In this document: positions 9,518-19,375 of the stretch, in pieces
Layout of the letters: every line of letters begins with the position of its first letter
Numbering within the stretch: the stretch's first letter is position 1
Assembly: GCF_023073415.1 (NCBI RefSeq)
Contig: NZ_JADPJL010000067.1
Location: forward strand, 1-64,000
Direction: 5' to 3'
DNA length: 64,000 bases
From: Bradyrhizobium sp. 190
Lineage (GTDB): Bacteria; Pseudomonadota; Alphaproteobacteria; Rhizobiales; Xanthobacteraceae
Notes under the pieces: model-generated
The model's input: only the letters and a program-made list of their open reading frames with translations
Databases searched by the model: none
Told to the model about the DNA's origin: nothing
Made by a program: the position numbers and the translations under genes

Positions 9518-10567
9518 TCAAGACTTGACGAAGCGGACATCGGACCGCAGCCAACCCAGGCATACTTCCTCGCCCGGTTTGAATGTCTGCTGTCCGGAGG
9601 CGACATGCTCGCGCACGATCACCATGCTGTTACCGACCCGCACTTGGTATTTGCGCAAGGGCCCGGCATAGATCATGTCGTCCACCTTGCCCGTGACGGA
9701 CTGGCGCAGGTCCGCGTCGGCACGCTTCGGTGCCCCGGGAGCGGCAATGCAGACACGTTCCGGCCGGACCACAGCAACCGTGCCGGAAGGCTGCGCAGCG
9801 TCGGCTTCGACCTTGAAATCGCGGATTTCGAGGATGTTAGCTTCGCCGAGAAAGGTCGCTACGAAGCGCGTCGTAGGGCGGTCGTATAGGGCTTCGGGGG
9901 TGTCAGTCTGCTCAATCTGTCCAGCGCGCATGACGACGATGCGATCCGAAAGCGTGAGCGCCTCCTCTTGATCGTGCGTGACGCAAATGGTGGTCTTGCC
10001 GAATTCCCTGTGCAGGCTCTTAATTTCGCCCTGCATCTGCTCGCGAAGATTTCGGTCGAGTGCGCCAAGTGGCTCATCGAGCAGTAGAATCGGCGGATCG
10101 GCGATCAGTGCGCGGGCGAGCGCCACGCGTTGCTGCTGCCCGCCGCTCAATTGCGACGGCATACGATCGCCAAACTCAGCGAGACGCACGCGTTCGAGCA
10201 TCCGGTCGACCCGCTTTACCCGGTCGGGGGCTTTCATGCCGCGCATTTCGAGCGGGAATTCAAGGTTACGGCGCACCGTCAGATGCGGAAACAGCGCGTA
10301 GTTCTGGAAGACGATACCTTGGTCGCGCCGGTAAGACGGCACTGCGGCCACCGACTTCCCGGAAATTAGGATATCTCCGTTGCTTGGCGCCACGAACCCT
10401 GCGAGCAGCATTAGAGCCGTGGTCTTACCCGAACCGCTAGGACCTAGTATGGTTACAAACTCGCCTTGTCCAACTGTGAGCGACACGCCTTTAACTGCAG
10501 CAATTCGCGCGTACATCTTGGTGACATGACGAAATTCAATCTGCGCAGCTACGGGATTTTCATTCAA
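9518..10567 (-). CDS. ABC transporter ATPase, PotA-like
   Basis: This is the nucleotide-binding subunit of the importer. It shows Walker A GPSGSGKTT (about residue 45), the Q-loop FQNYALFPH, signature LSGGQQQR, Walker B ILLLDEPLGALD and the H-loop VTHDQEE. A TOBE-type C-terminal domain follows from about residue 250 (VVRPERVCI), as in PotA/FbpC/UgpC. I place the start at TTG 10567 because AAGGAG lies 6 bases before it and the homologous region begins there. An in-frame ATG at 10618 has no ribosome site but would add 17 residues. The gene lies between the binding protein (160-base gap) and the permease (21-base gap). Confidence 0.88.
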   Translation of the reverse strand: MNENPVAAQIEFRHVTKMYARIAAVKGVSLTVGQGEFVTILGPSGSGKTTALMLLAGFVAPSNGDILISGKSVAAVPSYRRDQGIVFQNYALFPHLTVRRNLEFPLEMRGMKAPDRVKRVDRMLERVRLAEFGDRMPSQLSGGQQQRVALARALIADPPILLLDEPLGALDRNLREQMQGEIKSLHREFGKTTICVTHDQEEALTLSDRIVVMRAGQIEQTDTPEALYDRPTTRFVATFLGEANILEIRDFKVEADAAQPSGTVAVVRPERVCIAAPGAPKRADADLRQSVTGKVDDMIYAGPLRKYQVRVGNSMVIVREHVASGQQTFKPGEEVCLGWLRSDVRFVKS

Positions 10568-10727
10568 TGCCGTCTCCTTGGAGGAAAATTGGGTGACGTT
10601 TCCAAGATGCAAGTTCATCAGAGTTGCTCCAAAGACGGATGCGCGCGCATACCAATAATGGTGTGCGCCGAATATTGAAATCAGCGCGCCCCACTTAGCT
10701 AAGACCTTGCACGAAGCGCAGGTATCG

Positions 10728-11831
10728 TTAGAGAACGATCCACTTTTTCCAGCGCTGTTTTAGTTGATCTAGATTCGATAAACCGTCAGATCCGATCTCT
10801 GTGTACCACTTCGCGTTAGCTGGGTAGCTGCCAGCAGCATAATCAGGGTTGGTCGCAAGTTTGCGACCAATGTTATCAGGAATGCTCTTGTAGGCGTTGC
10901 GATTGCTTGGAGATTGAGCAAACAATTTGGCAAACGTGGCCTGACGGTCGGCACGGGCGGTCGACGCGATAAACTTTTGAGCGTTTTGCGCATTCGGGCT
11001 ACCCTTTGGAATGATCCAGTAATCCCAGGTGAGCTTCACCTGGTTTCGTCCGATGTCGATCGGCACGCCAGCATCGATCAACGAATTTATTCGACCGTCG
11101 TAGGATTGGCCGAGGTCCGCAACGCCATCGCGCATTATCTGCAATATTTCAGCTCCACTTGCCCACCACTTTCGAATATGCGGCTTAATCCTATCCAGAC
11201 TTGCAAAGACCCGATCGATGTCCATTGGGTATAGAGTATTCATAGGAACACCGTCCGCCAGGAGTGCCTCCTCAAACGGCCCTGGGATGCCAGCACCGGA
11301 CATTAGTGAGCGCACCCCCGGAAACTTCTGCACGTCCCAGAACTCAGCCCAAGTGGTTGGCCGCTGCTTAGCGGTCGGCAACTTACCGGTGTTAACGAAC
11401 ATGTTTGTAGAATATATATAACTGGCAAACCCGAACGATTTCCGACAATAGTCAGGCACTGCGTCTAAGTCATTCTTATCGTAGTAAGAATAGTCTATTT
11501 TCTCAAGGAAATCGCCGGTCGCCAGAGTTTCCCCCAGCACCGCGCCGACTGTGCTGACGTCAATCGACACGGTATTGGTTTTCACCATCATACCGATTTG
11601 CGCCGCTCCGACATCCTGAAAAATGGGTGTCACTTTGATTCCAGTTTCCGCTTCGAACGGCTTTACGAAAGCGTTCACGATAGCATCGCCCCAGTTTCCG
11701 CCACTAGTCGCGACCCTCAATTCCCCTGCCGGTTGCGCCGATGCCAAACCCGTGACGTTCGACAGCGCGCCCGCCGCGATGGCCGACGAAGTTACCTGCA
11801 CTAAGCGTCTGCGGCTAATCACAAAGCTCAT
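10728..11831 (-). CDS. ABC transporter periplasmic binding protein, PotD-like
   Basis: This 367-residue protein starts with a secretion signal (SRRRLVQVTSSAIAAGALS, then LASAQP); the twin Arg hints at Tat export. It continues as an extracellular solute-binding protein of the PotD/IdiA type (LRVATSGGNWGDAIVNAFVK, FEAETGIKV, LTWDYWIIPKGSPNA). ATG 11831 is preceded by an excellent ribosome site, AAGGAGGGAC, so the longer frame back to 11897 is unlikely. As first gene of the operon it sets the specificity of the importer. The DoeA-like enzyme at the end of the operon suggests that the ligand is hydrolysed after uptake, for example ectoine or a related amidine. That is inference. Confidence 0.85.
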   Translation of the reverse strand: MSFVISRRRLVQVTSSAIAAGALSNVTGLASAQPAGELRVATSGGNWGDAIVNAFVKPFEAETGIKVTPIFQDVGAAQIGMMVKTNTVSIDVSTVGAVLGETLATGDFLEKIDYSYYDKNDLDAVPDYCRKSFGFASYIYSTNMFVNTGKLPTAKQRPTTWAEFWDVQKFPGVRSLMSGAGIPGPFEEALLADGVPMNTLYPMDIDRVFASLDRIKPHIRKWWASGAEILQIMRDGVADLGQSYDGRINSLIDAGVPIDIGRNQVKLTWDYWIIPKGSPNAQNAQKFIASTARADRQATFAKLFAQSPSNRNAYKSIPDNIGRKLATNPDYAAGSYPANAKWYTEIGSDGLSNLDQLKQRWKKWIVL

Positions 11832-11885
11832 TGGTTGTCCCTCCTTCGTTATCTGAGCACCGGGGCTCAATAAGATATATTGAAC

Positions 11886-11899
11886 GTATGTACGCATAC
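11886..11899. promoter_or_regulatory. possible operator upstream of the transporter operon
   Basis: The inverted repeat GTATG-TACG-CATAC lies 55 bases upstream of the binding-protein start, next to an AT-rich stretch (TTCAATATATCTTATTGAG on the minus strand). Size and position suit a regulator site, for instance of the GntR class, but no regulator gene lies beside it. Confidence 0.3.
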
Positions 11900-13170
11900 A
11901 TCGGCAGCCCTTTTCTTTCCTTATTCACAGAGAAGAAGCAGGAATCCTGCGTCTTTTTGGTAAGTAGAGAAGATATCCTGAGCTTGTGGGACCGCATTGG
12001 TTGCGTAGGCGTTGGAGTACCCGGAGCCGTCTAGCGGAGCGTTCAAAGGGAGGGATCATGAGCTTTAGAGCAACTGCGGCCAGCGCCGCGCATGAGCCCA
12101 ACCCGTCATTCGGCGTGGAGGTCTGAGATAACAGTCCTCGTTGCCTCAGGACATCTACTGCGCGCATTGCCTCCTCAGTAGAGGTGCCCGTAGTGAACGA
12201 TGCAACGTCAGCTCCCTTCATAGGGATGCGCGCCTCATTGAGGCGCATGGATCATTTGCAGGAAACAGACGAGGTAGTCCCTACGCAGCATTCGGACCTA
12301 CCCAGGACCGTCGATGGAGTTCGCCACGCTGAAAACACTCTCGACACCCGTCGCGTTCCCCGTCTTCAGGACGGTAAAATTGCGCAGCACAACAACGTCA
12401 ATATTGCTTGGCGATTGGGCCTGCCATGAACGGCCATGGACGGTTCTCGGCGTCCATAGACAGGTCGGAGACTTCGATCTTGGCTGCCGCGGCAATTCAG
12501 GACAGTGCATGAAGAACTGGATGCGCCAGTTACCGGCTACATCCCCGAGCTCAAGGCAGCGCCTACGAGGGCGTAACCATCCACGATATTTTGACAATCA
12601 CCTCGAGCGTGAAGTGGACTGAGACCGTTCCCGCGCCAGGATTGCGGCCCCCATTCGGACTTTACGAACGCGTAACAGTGGGAGCCCTGGCGCTATCCTG
12701 GAGTCATTCCCATTGTCTCTTACATGCGTCGCCTGCCTGGCGGATTATCAGCCGGGCCACCAAGCTCGTCTACATCCTGCGATGCTGAGCTTGCCGAGTG
12801 GCAATCGCCAACGCTGTCGGTAATTCGTTGTCAGAGTACCACTCAGAAGCTTTGGCAGACCTGCTTGATGGAAACGGACGTTCCGAAGGATGGATCGGTA
12901 CGAGCACGAGTACGGCGGCTCGAGCATAGTTGCGGTCCAGTGAAATGGCCTTGGCGGTGAATCGATTTACAAGCCACTACGCGGGCAGCAACTGCCGCTC
13001 CGCGGTGGACTGCGCGAGCTAGAGGTCTTTTGCGCAGAAGGCAGTGCGAACTACCGAACAAGGCCTTCCTTCTTGCTTCGATAAACAAGCTAACGGACTC
13101 CAAAAGCGTTACTTGTTTGAAGCGAGGGTCTTCAGCCACAACATTCAAATTGCTCTTCTTGTCTCAGCTA
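11900..13170. other. decayed region, no intact gene
   Basis: No frame here looks functional. On the minus strand at about 12090-12250 the codons KGADVASFTTGTSTEEAMRA, then VDVLRQRGL, faintly resemble the C-terminal domain of transketolase-like E1-beta proteins. PRFKQVTLLESVSLFIEARR at about 13080-13145 is also protein-like but unassigned. The rest shows nothing recognisable. Confidence 0.4.
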
Positions 13171-13175
13171 CGCAC

Positions 13176-13420
13176 GATGCCGAGTCGCCTTTGCTGCGCC
13201 TCTTGTCTCTCGAGAGGAGTATGTTGCAGGTCGGGTTGTGGACTCAAATGCGTATGCGTGCGCCAACAGTTCAGCCTCACTCCACATTCTGCCCCACAAA
13301 GATTAAACCGAACGGTGAGCTCGACGCGCAGTAGCCCGCAAGAACGGTGATCGCCGGGCCAGCAAGGTTGATTCTGTCGGCGGTTGTCGCACGAACGTCT
13401 TCCGTATCGTGCAGCAAGTT
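13176..13420 (-). pseudogene. amidase C-terminal remnant
   Basis: The minus strand reads INLAGPAITVLAGY, then SPFGLIFVGQNVE and a stop. After a frame change it reads AELLAHAYAFESTTRPA. This order matches the C-terminus of amidase-signature enzymes (NLAGLPAISVPAGF, PIGLQLIG, then a helix ending near AYAYE-TR). One residue is missing in the first motif. The catalytic Ser-Ser-Lys part is absent. Confidence 0.55.
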
Positions 13421-13481
13421 CCCCCGATCGATACAAGGGGTATCGTCCACGTCTTGCTCCAAATTTTTCTTGACGAAACCG

Positions 13482-13672
13482 TTAAGAGTAGCTCTGAGCC
13501 ATCGCGGACAGACCGCGACCTCGCGCCGTGAGCTGCACGCCGGCTTTGGCATCTTCCTTAATCGTTTCGGTGTCTTTCTCAGCGATCATTGTCGTGGCTG
13601 CATAGATGTTGGCTGAGGGCACGAACGGCATGATGCAGGCATCAATTACGCGCAGCCCTGCAATGCCGTGCC
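13482..13672 (-). pseudogene. GMC oxidoreductase C-terminal fragment
   Basis: GHGIAGLRVIDACIMPFVPSA and NIYAATTMIAEKDTETIKED reproduce the last 50 residues of the GMC oxidoreductases that follow (compare GIAGLRVIDASIMPTVPSG in 15711-17360). The flavin-binding N-terminus and the active-site His are missing. It is one of several duplicated GMC tails in this part of the window. Confidence 0.7.
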
Positions 13673-13793
13673 CATAACCGGTCATCGAAGAAGGGCTGGA
13701 ACGTCGATGACGTGCAGATCACGTTCTCGCGCCAATAGCAAAGCGAACAGGGATTCGGTCCCACCACTACTCTGCCCCTTATCAGAAATGCTC

Positions 13794-15434
13794 CTAGCAA
13801 TACGCTGCACGTTGAGCCGCCGTTGCTTTGACGTCGGCCAAAATCATGTCGGACGCCTTTTCCGCGATCATGATCGTCGGCGCATTCGTGTGGCCACGTA
13901 CATTCGACGGCATGATCGACGCATCCACCACGCGCAGTCCGACAACCCCTCGCACGCGCAGCCGGGGATCGACGACTGCGTCCGGCCCGAGCCCCATTGC
14001 GCAGCTTCCCACCGGATGTAGGACGGCCGCGCCACGGCCACGTACATCTTCCACCAACTGCTCATCCGTTGTGAGCGAGGGGCCAGGCAGGACTTCCTCC
14101 ACAACAAGATCTTTCAACGCATCCTGACAGGCGATTTTGCGCGCGGTCCGAATACCAGCGATGATCGCCTGGTTGTCAGACGCGCTACGCTGGAAGTTAA
14201 AGCGGATTTCCGGCTGAACCAGCGGGTCGCGGCTTTTCAGCCGTACCGTGCCGCGGCCCTCCGGCCGCAAATGCTGCACGCCCATGCCGAATGTTGGGAA
14301 CGGATGCGGAATCATTTTCCCCCGCGAGTTGCGCATCGTGCTATATGCTCTCATGATTAATTCTAGATCGGGACGGTCTAGTCTCGGATCGCTGCGGAAA
14401 AATGTGCCGACATGGATACCAGTTTGGGCCAACGGTCCGGCACGATGGGAGATGTATTTCAGGCCCGCCACAAGTTGATGCGGAACGCTGCCGCGGAGGT
14501 GGTTCATAGACAGCTTGCGGTTAATTCGCCAAGCGCACGAGATGCCGAAGTGCTCCTGCAAGTTCGAGCCGACGCCCGGTAAGTCATGAAGGACAGGGAC
14601 CCCCATATCCTGCAGGTGCTGGCCAGGGCCGACTCCCGTTAACAGCAAAAGCTGCGGCGAGCCATAGGCGCCGCCGGAGGCAATGACCTCGCCGTTGGCA
14701 TAGACCCTAGACAATCCGTCGGAAGACCGGAATTCGACCCCGACCGCATTGCCGTGTTCGATTAGGACACGTGTCGCGTGAGCTTCCGTCAAAATTGTAA
14801 GGTTTTTCCTATTTCGTGCAGGCCGCAAATATGCCGTCGCCGTGCTCCAACGACGGCCATCCTTCAGCGTGGTCTGAAAGTAACCCGCGCCGTCCTGCTG
14901 GGCGCCGTTAAAGTCTGGGTTATGCGGAATGCCAGCCTGCATGCAGGCTTTGAGTAGCAATTTGGCGAGCTCTCGCTCGGGCTGATTCGAAACATGCAAC
15001 GGGCCACCAACCCCATGGAATTCATCCGCGCCGCGTTCGTTGTCCTCGGCTTTGCGAAAATACGGCAGGACGGATTCGTAGTCCCAGCCCTCGCAGCCCA
15101 ACCGTCTCCAATCATCAAAATCGGCGGGGTTGCCCCTTATGTAGAGCATTCCGTTGATGGAACTTGTGCCGCCGAGGACCTTACCTCTCGGCTGGAACAT
15201 GACGCGATTATTTAGGGCTGGCTCGGGCTCGCTTTGCGACAGCCAGTTGATGCGCGAATCGCCAAAGGTTTTTGCATAGCCGACGGGTATATGAATCCAT
15301 GGGCTGCTATCTCTGCCTCCCGCTTCGAGCAGCAGAACGGAATATCGGCCGGATTCAGACAACCGCGCCGCCAGAACACAGCCTGCGGAGCCCGCGCCGA
15401 TAACAATAAAATCGTAAGTGCTGCCGGATTGCAT
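13794..15434 (-). CDS. GMC family FAD oxidoreductase, choline-dehydrogenase-like
   Basis: This complete 546-residue flavoprotein has the FAD-binding fold IVIGAGSAGCVLAARLSES (residue 10), GMC signature 1 GKVLGGTSSINGMLYIRG (about 84) and signature 2 SGGAYGSPQLLLLTGVGP (about 253). The active-site His is in HPVGSCAMG (about 470) and the family tail is VVDASIMP. Such enzymes oxidise primary alcohols to aldehydes, with choline, alkanols or sugar alcohols as substrates. The sequence does not allow a choice. Start ATG 15434 has a poor ribosome site. The amidohydrolase fragment upstream and the GMC tail downstream show that the surroundings were rearranged while this gene stayed open. Confidence 0.88.
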   Translation of the reverse strand: MQSGSTYDFIVIGAGSAGCVLAARLSESGRYSVLLLEAGGRDSSPWIHIPVGYAKTFGDSRINWLSQSEPEPALNNRVMFQPRGKVLGGTSSINGMLYIRGNPADFDDWRRLGCEGWDYESVLPYFRKAEDNERGADEFHGVGGPLHVSNQPERELAKLLLKACMQAGIPHNPDFNGAQQDGAGYFQTTLKDGRRWSTATAYLRPARNRKNLTILTEAHATRVLIEHGNAVGVEFRSSDGLSRVYANGEVIASGGAYGSPQLLLLTGVGPGQHLQDMGVPVLHDLPGVGSNLQEHFGISCAWRINRKLSMNHLRGSVPHQLVAGLKYISHRAGPLAQTGIHVGTFFRSDPRLDRPDLELIMRAYSTMRNSRGKMIPHPFPTFGMGVQHLRPEGRGTVRLKSRDPLVQPEIRFNFQRSASDNQAIIAGIRTARKIACQDALKDLVVEEVLPGPSLTTDEQLVEDVRGRGAAVLHPVGSCAMGLGPDAVVDPRLRVRGVVGLRVVDASIMPSNVRGHTNAPTIMIAEKASDMILADVKATAAQRAAYC

Positions 15435-15469
15435 TGCTGATTAGATCTTTCTGACGTCGAAGGGCAGGA

Positions 15470-15640
15470 TTAGGACAGATGAAGCCGGTAGAAATCGGCA
15501 GCCGTCTTCGAGAACAGCGCATCCTTCTCGTTCTCGGAATATTGCGCAGCAATCCGCTTAAAGGCATTGAAAATCACTTGATAGCTGCACTGGCCCTTGT
15601 CAGGCAGGAAATTGCTCTCGAACATGCATCGGGTCCTTCG
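15470..15640 (-). pseudogene. amidohydrolase C-terminal fragment
   Basis: RCMFESNFLPDKGQCSYQVI, then FNAFKRIA, then EKDALFSKTAADFYRL, is the typical C-terminus of amidohydrolase-2 (TIM-barrel) proteins, where the Asp in NFPVDK completes the metal site. Here Val-Asp is replaced by Leu-Pro-Asp. Only about 55 residues remain, placed between two GMC genes; the rest was deleted. Confidence 0.6.
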
Positions 15641-15710
15641 GCGTGTAAGTGGCTTGTAGAGGCGCGAGTGCTGCTCGTGGTCATGGACATTCAGTCCTAG
15701 TTGGGAAACC

Positions 15711-17360
15711 TCAGAGTGCCTGTGCGGGCACGACCGCATATGAGTACCCGATGTCACGCGCCACCCTGGCATCTTCTTTGATCATGTGCGCGCCCTTCTC
15801 GGCGATCATCATCGTGGCTGCATAGGTGTTGCCCGAGGGCACAGTCGGCATGATCGAGGCATCAATCACGCGCAGGCCTGCAATGCCGTGCACCCGCAGG
15901 CGGTCATCGACCACCGCCATCGGACCGTTGCCCATCTTGCAGGTGCCGACGGGATGGCAGGCCCCCCTCCCAGCGCGGCGCGCATAGTCGAGCCAGGCGT
16001 CGTAGCTTTGCACCTGGTCGCCGGGATGCTTCTCGAAGGCGACGTATTTCGCGATCGCGGGATGCTTCATGATCCTTCGGATGATCTGAATGCCGGCGAC
16101 GGTGCAGTCGCGATCGGTCTGCGTGGCCAGAAAGTTCGGCCGGATCGCGGGCTCGGCGTCGGGCGCGATCGACTTGATGTGGATCGAGCCGCGCGACTCG
16201 GGCCGGCACTGGCACACCGCGACGCCCACGCCAGGCTCCTTCTCGAGTTCGATTCGCGGCCATGACGCTGCGTTGGTGGCGCGCGACATAAAGATCTGCG
16301 CGTCGGGGGTCGGCAGATCCGGCCGCGTGCGCACAAACCCGAACACCGGGCCCGCGGTGCCCAGGAGCGCGCCGGTACCGGTCATGTAGTAGCGCACGAT
16401 TTCGCGGAGCAGGCTCAGTCCGCGCGTCTGTTCGTTAAGCGTGATCGGCTGATTGACCCGGTGTGACGCGCCCACAAAGAAGTGAGTGCCGTAGTTCTCT
16501 CCGACACCGTTGAGCTCGTGGCGCACTTCGATGCCCAACTTCCGCAAGACGTCCAGCTGTCCAATGCCGGATCGCTCCAGCACGCCCGGCGACAGCAGCG
16601 TGCCACATGAGATGATTACTTCGCCGCCGCAGCGTGCTTCTCGCTGCTCGCCCTTACTGGTAAACGTGACACCGACCGCGCGCTTGCCCTCGAGCAAGAC
16701 CTGACTCACGAGAGCACCGGTTTCCACGCGCAGGTTGGGTCGACTGCGAGCCGGGTCCAGATACGCCCGCACGGCCGACCAGCGTCGCCTGCCTTTAATC
16801 AACACCTGGTAGTAGCCGAAGCCTTCCTGGTCCCCATCGTTGTAGTCGGCGTTGCGCGGGAAGCCGCTGCCCACCGCAGCCTCGAGGAATGAGTCGCACA
16901 GCGGGTGGCGGCCCGTCGTGTCGCGCACGTTGAGCGGGCCGCCCCGGCCACGCGATGCGTCGCCCACACCCTCGTAGTTCTCGGCCTTTTTGAAGTAAGG
17001 CAGCACGTCCGCATACGACCAGCCGCGATTGCCGAGGGCGGCCCAGCTGTCGTAGTCGAGTGGCTGCCCGCGCACATAAAGCATACCGTTGATAGAGCTG
17101 CAGCCGCCCAGCCCCCGGCCGCTCGGCGAAGGACAACGTCGGCCGTTGATGCTGTCGTCCGGTTCCATCTGGAACTTGTAGTCGAACTTCTTGTGATTCA
17201 GCAACTTCGTAAATCCTGCAGGGATGTCGATCCACATTGACTTGTCAGGAGGTCCCGCTTCGAGCAGCAGCACATTGACGTTCGGGTCCTCGGTCAGACG
17301 GCCGGCCAACACGCAGCCGGCCGAGCCGCCGCCGACGATGATGTAATCCCAATGTGGCAT
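15711..17360 (-). CDS. GMC family FAD oxidoreductase, second copy
   Basis: This complete 549-residue protein shows IIVGGGSAGCVLAGRL at the N-terminus, GRGLGGCSSINGMLYVRG (signature 1), SCGTLLSPGVLERSGIG (signature 2), CHPVGTCKMGNGPMAVVDD with the catalytic His, and RVIDASIMPTVPSGNTYAA. It shares the family but is clearly divergent from the neighbour at 13794-15434. ATG 17360 follows a strong GAGGAGAGG ribosome site. It probably oxidises an alcohol with FAD and passes electrons to a membrane acceptor. The TPP enzyme upstream on the same strand may use the aldehyde or keto product; that link is inference from position. Confidence 0.88.
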   Translation of the reverse strand: MPHWDYIIVGGGSAGCVLAGRLTEDPNVNVLLLEAGPPDKSMWIDIPAGFTKLLNHKKFDYKFQMEPDDSINGRRCPSPSGRGLGGCSSINGMLYVRGQPLDYDSWAALGNRGWSYADVLPYFKKAENYEGVGDASRGRGGPLNVRDTTGRHPLCDSFLEAAVGSGFPRNADYNDGDQEGFGYYQVLIKGRRRWSAVRAYLDPARSRPNLRVETGALVSQVLLEGKRAVGVTFTSKGEQREARCGGEVIISCGTLLSPGVLERSGIGQLDVLRKLGIEVRHELNGVGENYGTHFFVGASHRVNQPITLNEQTRGLSLLREIVRYYMTGTGALLGTAGPVFGFVRTRPDLPTPDAQIFMSRATNAASWPRIELEKEPGVGVAVCQCRPESRGSIHIKSIAPDAEPAIRPNFLATQTDRDCTVAGIQIIRRIMKHPAIAKYVAFEKHPGDQVQSYDAWLDYARRAGRGACHPVGTCKMGNGPMAVVDDRLRVHGIAGLRVIDASIMPTVPSGNTYAATMMIAEKGAHMIKEDARVARDIGYSYAVVPAQAL

Positions 17361-17611
17361 GGGCCCTCTCCTCTCAGTTGCAAGTCAGCACATTGTGCGT
17401 GCCGATTCGCAGGAAACAGTTAGCGCAAGATCGCGTGGACCACTTTGGCGTCGAGCCCGTCGAAAAGTTGCCGCAGCGTTTAAGAGTGGCGGTCAGCTTC
17501 AATCTCCGCAGAATCCGTAGCAAGTAGGTGCAGCACTGAAGGGCGCGGACCCCCAGTGGTTCTCGGCGCAGTCGCCTTGAACTCACTTTGTTATGGATCA
17601 TGACGTTCATC

Positions 17612-19360
17612 TTATTGATACTCGCCACTTGCCTTCTTCCGTCTCATTAACGGTGAAGTGACTGCCTCATAGGTCATATTTTCGAGGCCGATAACGACAT
17701 CGATCACAGTGGGCCTTCCGCTGTTCAACGCCTCTTGCAAAGCGTCTGCGATCTTGTCCGGATCCTCCACCCGAATGCCATGGCAACCCATGGACCGGGC
17801 AATCGCCGAAAAATCGAAATCTGCGAATTTTGTAAATGCGCCCCGACCATGCAATACCCACCCAAGAGCGCTGTTGTTGAATACAATGGCAATGATCGAG
17901 ATATCGTGTTCAATGGCCGTCATGAGGCCATTCATGGTCATTGCAAATCCCCCGTCGCCCGCCACCGCCACTACGACCTTTTCGGGATGGACGAGCTTGG
18001 CAGCCAGGGCCGCTGGAACCGCGAATCCCATCGGCCCGGCACCGGCCGCCATGAGAAATCCCCCAGCCTGCTTCACCTGATACAGATTGGTCATAAAAAT
18101 CCGGTTCTCGCCCGCGTCGCAGGTCACGATAGACTCTGCAGGTAAGTGCTTGATCATCTCACCGATCACACGCTGGGCGTGGATAGGCTTCTCATTCGAC
18201 TGGTAGGCCGGCTGATTGAAGTAGCCATGCTCTTTGCGGAGGCGCGAGACGCGCCCAGCCCCATCGTCGTTCCGACTGTCTGTCGTGCAAGCGGCAACGG
18301 CAGTTTTCATGTCGTGCATGACGATTGCCGCGTCGCCGATCAGCTGGAAATCAACCGGGAAGGTCCAGGCCGCATTCTTCGGTTCAATGTCGATCTGCGC
18401 ATAGGTTTGACGCTCGGGATCGAGAAGGTCTGGATGTTCATTACAGGTGTCAGACGAGCCGAGCTTGGATCCAATTACCACGACAAAGTCGGAATCAGCG
18501 ACGCAGGCGTTTGCTGCCGCAGTACCAAAAGTCCCAAAGACGCCGAGCGACAGCGCATGAGTTTCAGGGAAGCATCCCTTTCCTGATGCCGTGGTCACCA
18601 CGGGAATATTCATCGCCTCCGCAAGCGCCTGAAGCTGCGTATAACTGTTGGCGATGCGCGCACCATTACCCGCGACGATCACCGGCTTGCTCGCGGCCCG
18701 GATCGCGGAGACCACCTTGGCCATTGCCTCCGCGTCCGCTCCCTGCGGGCGCGGAGGCAAATAGCGGGACGTGGGATAGATCCGTGGCATCGAATCGGGG
18801 CTGACCGTTCCGAGCAGCGCATCCCGTCCGAAGAGCACCGCGACGGGGCCCGCTTGACCAGCCACTGCATGCTTGATCGCCAGCTGAACTGCCTGGACTG
18901 CCGGAACAGGATTGAGAGCGCTGAATACTTCCTTCGAAACACTCTTGAAGCCGTTGCGAGCATCCCAGCCGCCATAATCGCCGGTACCGGATTGATACGG
19001 GGCGTGCATGTTGAACTGCGTCAGGTCCGAAAAGTCGCTTAGCAACAGCATCGGCGTACTGGACAGATACCCCTCTAAAATGCCGATCATTCCATTTCCC
19101 AGCACCCATGGTCCTTGTCCGAGCACCACACCTGGCAGCCTCTTGAGGCGGCCATAGACTTCGGCCATGACTCCCGCGAGCGACTCTTCGCGTACCAAGA
19201 TCGTTCGTACCCTATTCTGGTGTCGTTCGAGCGCATTGAACAGCGTTCCGGTATGCCCGCCTGCCATACCGAAGACCATGTCAATACCCGCATCGATCAA
19301 CACTCGTGCTATTAGATCGGCGGCAGTCGTTTCTGTCTCAAGCACGCGCGTCACAGTCAT
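17612..19360 (-). CDS. TPP-dependent enzyme, acetolactate-synthase-like
   Basis: The 582-residue protein has the three domains of the acetohydroxyacid synthase superfamily. The N-terminal pyrimidine-binding domain carries the activating Glu (VREESLAGVMAEVYGR, about residue 50). A central domain runs from about 190 to 330. The C-terminal diphosphate-binding domain has AVAGDGGFAMTMNG, then FNNSALGW (GDG-NN motif, about 440-480). ATG 19360 is preceded by GGAG at 8 bases; the frame is open to 19444 but only into a GMC relic. It could be a decarboxylase, carboligase or sulfoacetaldehyde-type enzyme. The 5' end and leader were copied to 59880-60205, where the copy is dead. Confidence 0.85.
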   Translation of the reverse strand: MTVTRVLETETTAADLIARVLIDAGIDMVFGMAGGHTGTLFNALERHQNRVRTILVREESLAGVMAEVYGRLKRLPGVVLGQGPWVLGNGMIGILEGYLSSTPMLLLSDFSDLTQFNMHAPYQSGTGDYGGWDARNGFKSVSKEVFSALNPVPAVQAVQLAIKHAVAGQAGPVAVLFGRDALLGTVSPDSMPRIYPTSRYLPPRPQGADAEAMAKVVSAIRAASKPVIVAGNGARIANSYTQLQALAEAMNIPVVTTASGKGCFPETHALSLGVFGTFGTAAANACVADSDFVVVIGSKLGSSDTCNEHPDLLDPERQTYAQIDIEPKNAAWTFPVDFQLIGDAAIVMHDMKTAVAACTTDSRNDDGAGRVSRLRKEHGYFNQPAYQSNEKPIHAQRVIGEMIKHLPAESIVTCDAGENRIFMTNLYQVKQAGGFLMAAGAGPMGFAVPAALAAKLVHPEKVVVAVAGDGGFAMTMNGLMTAIEHDISIIAIVFNNSALGWVLHGRGAFTKFADFDFSAIARSMGCHGIRVEDPDKIADALQEALNSGRPTVIDVVIGLENMTYEAVTSPLMRRKKASGEYQ

Positions 19361-19375
19361 GTAAATTCTCCAACT

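Noticed and set aside
17374..17611. Frame between the GMC gene and the TPP enzyme (LRQLFDGLDAKVVHAILR in one frame)
   Set aside because: It may be a short relic of a hydrolase C-terminus, but the match is too short to name a family.
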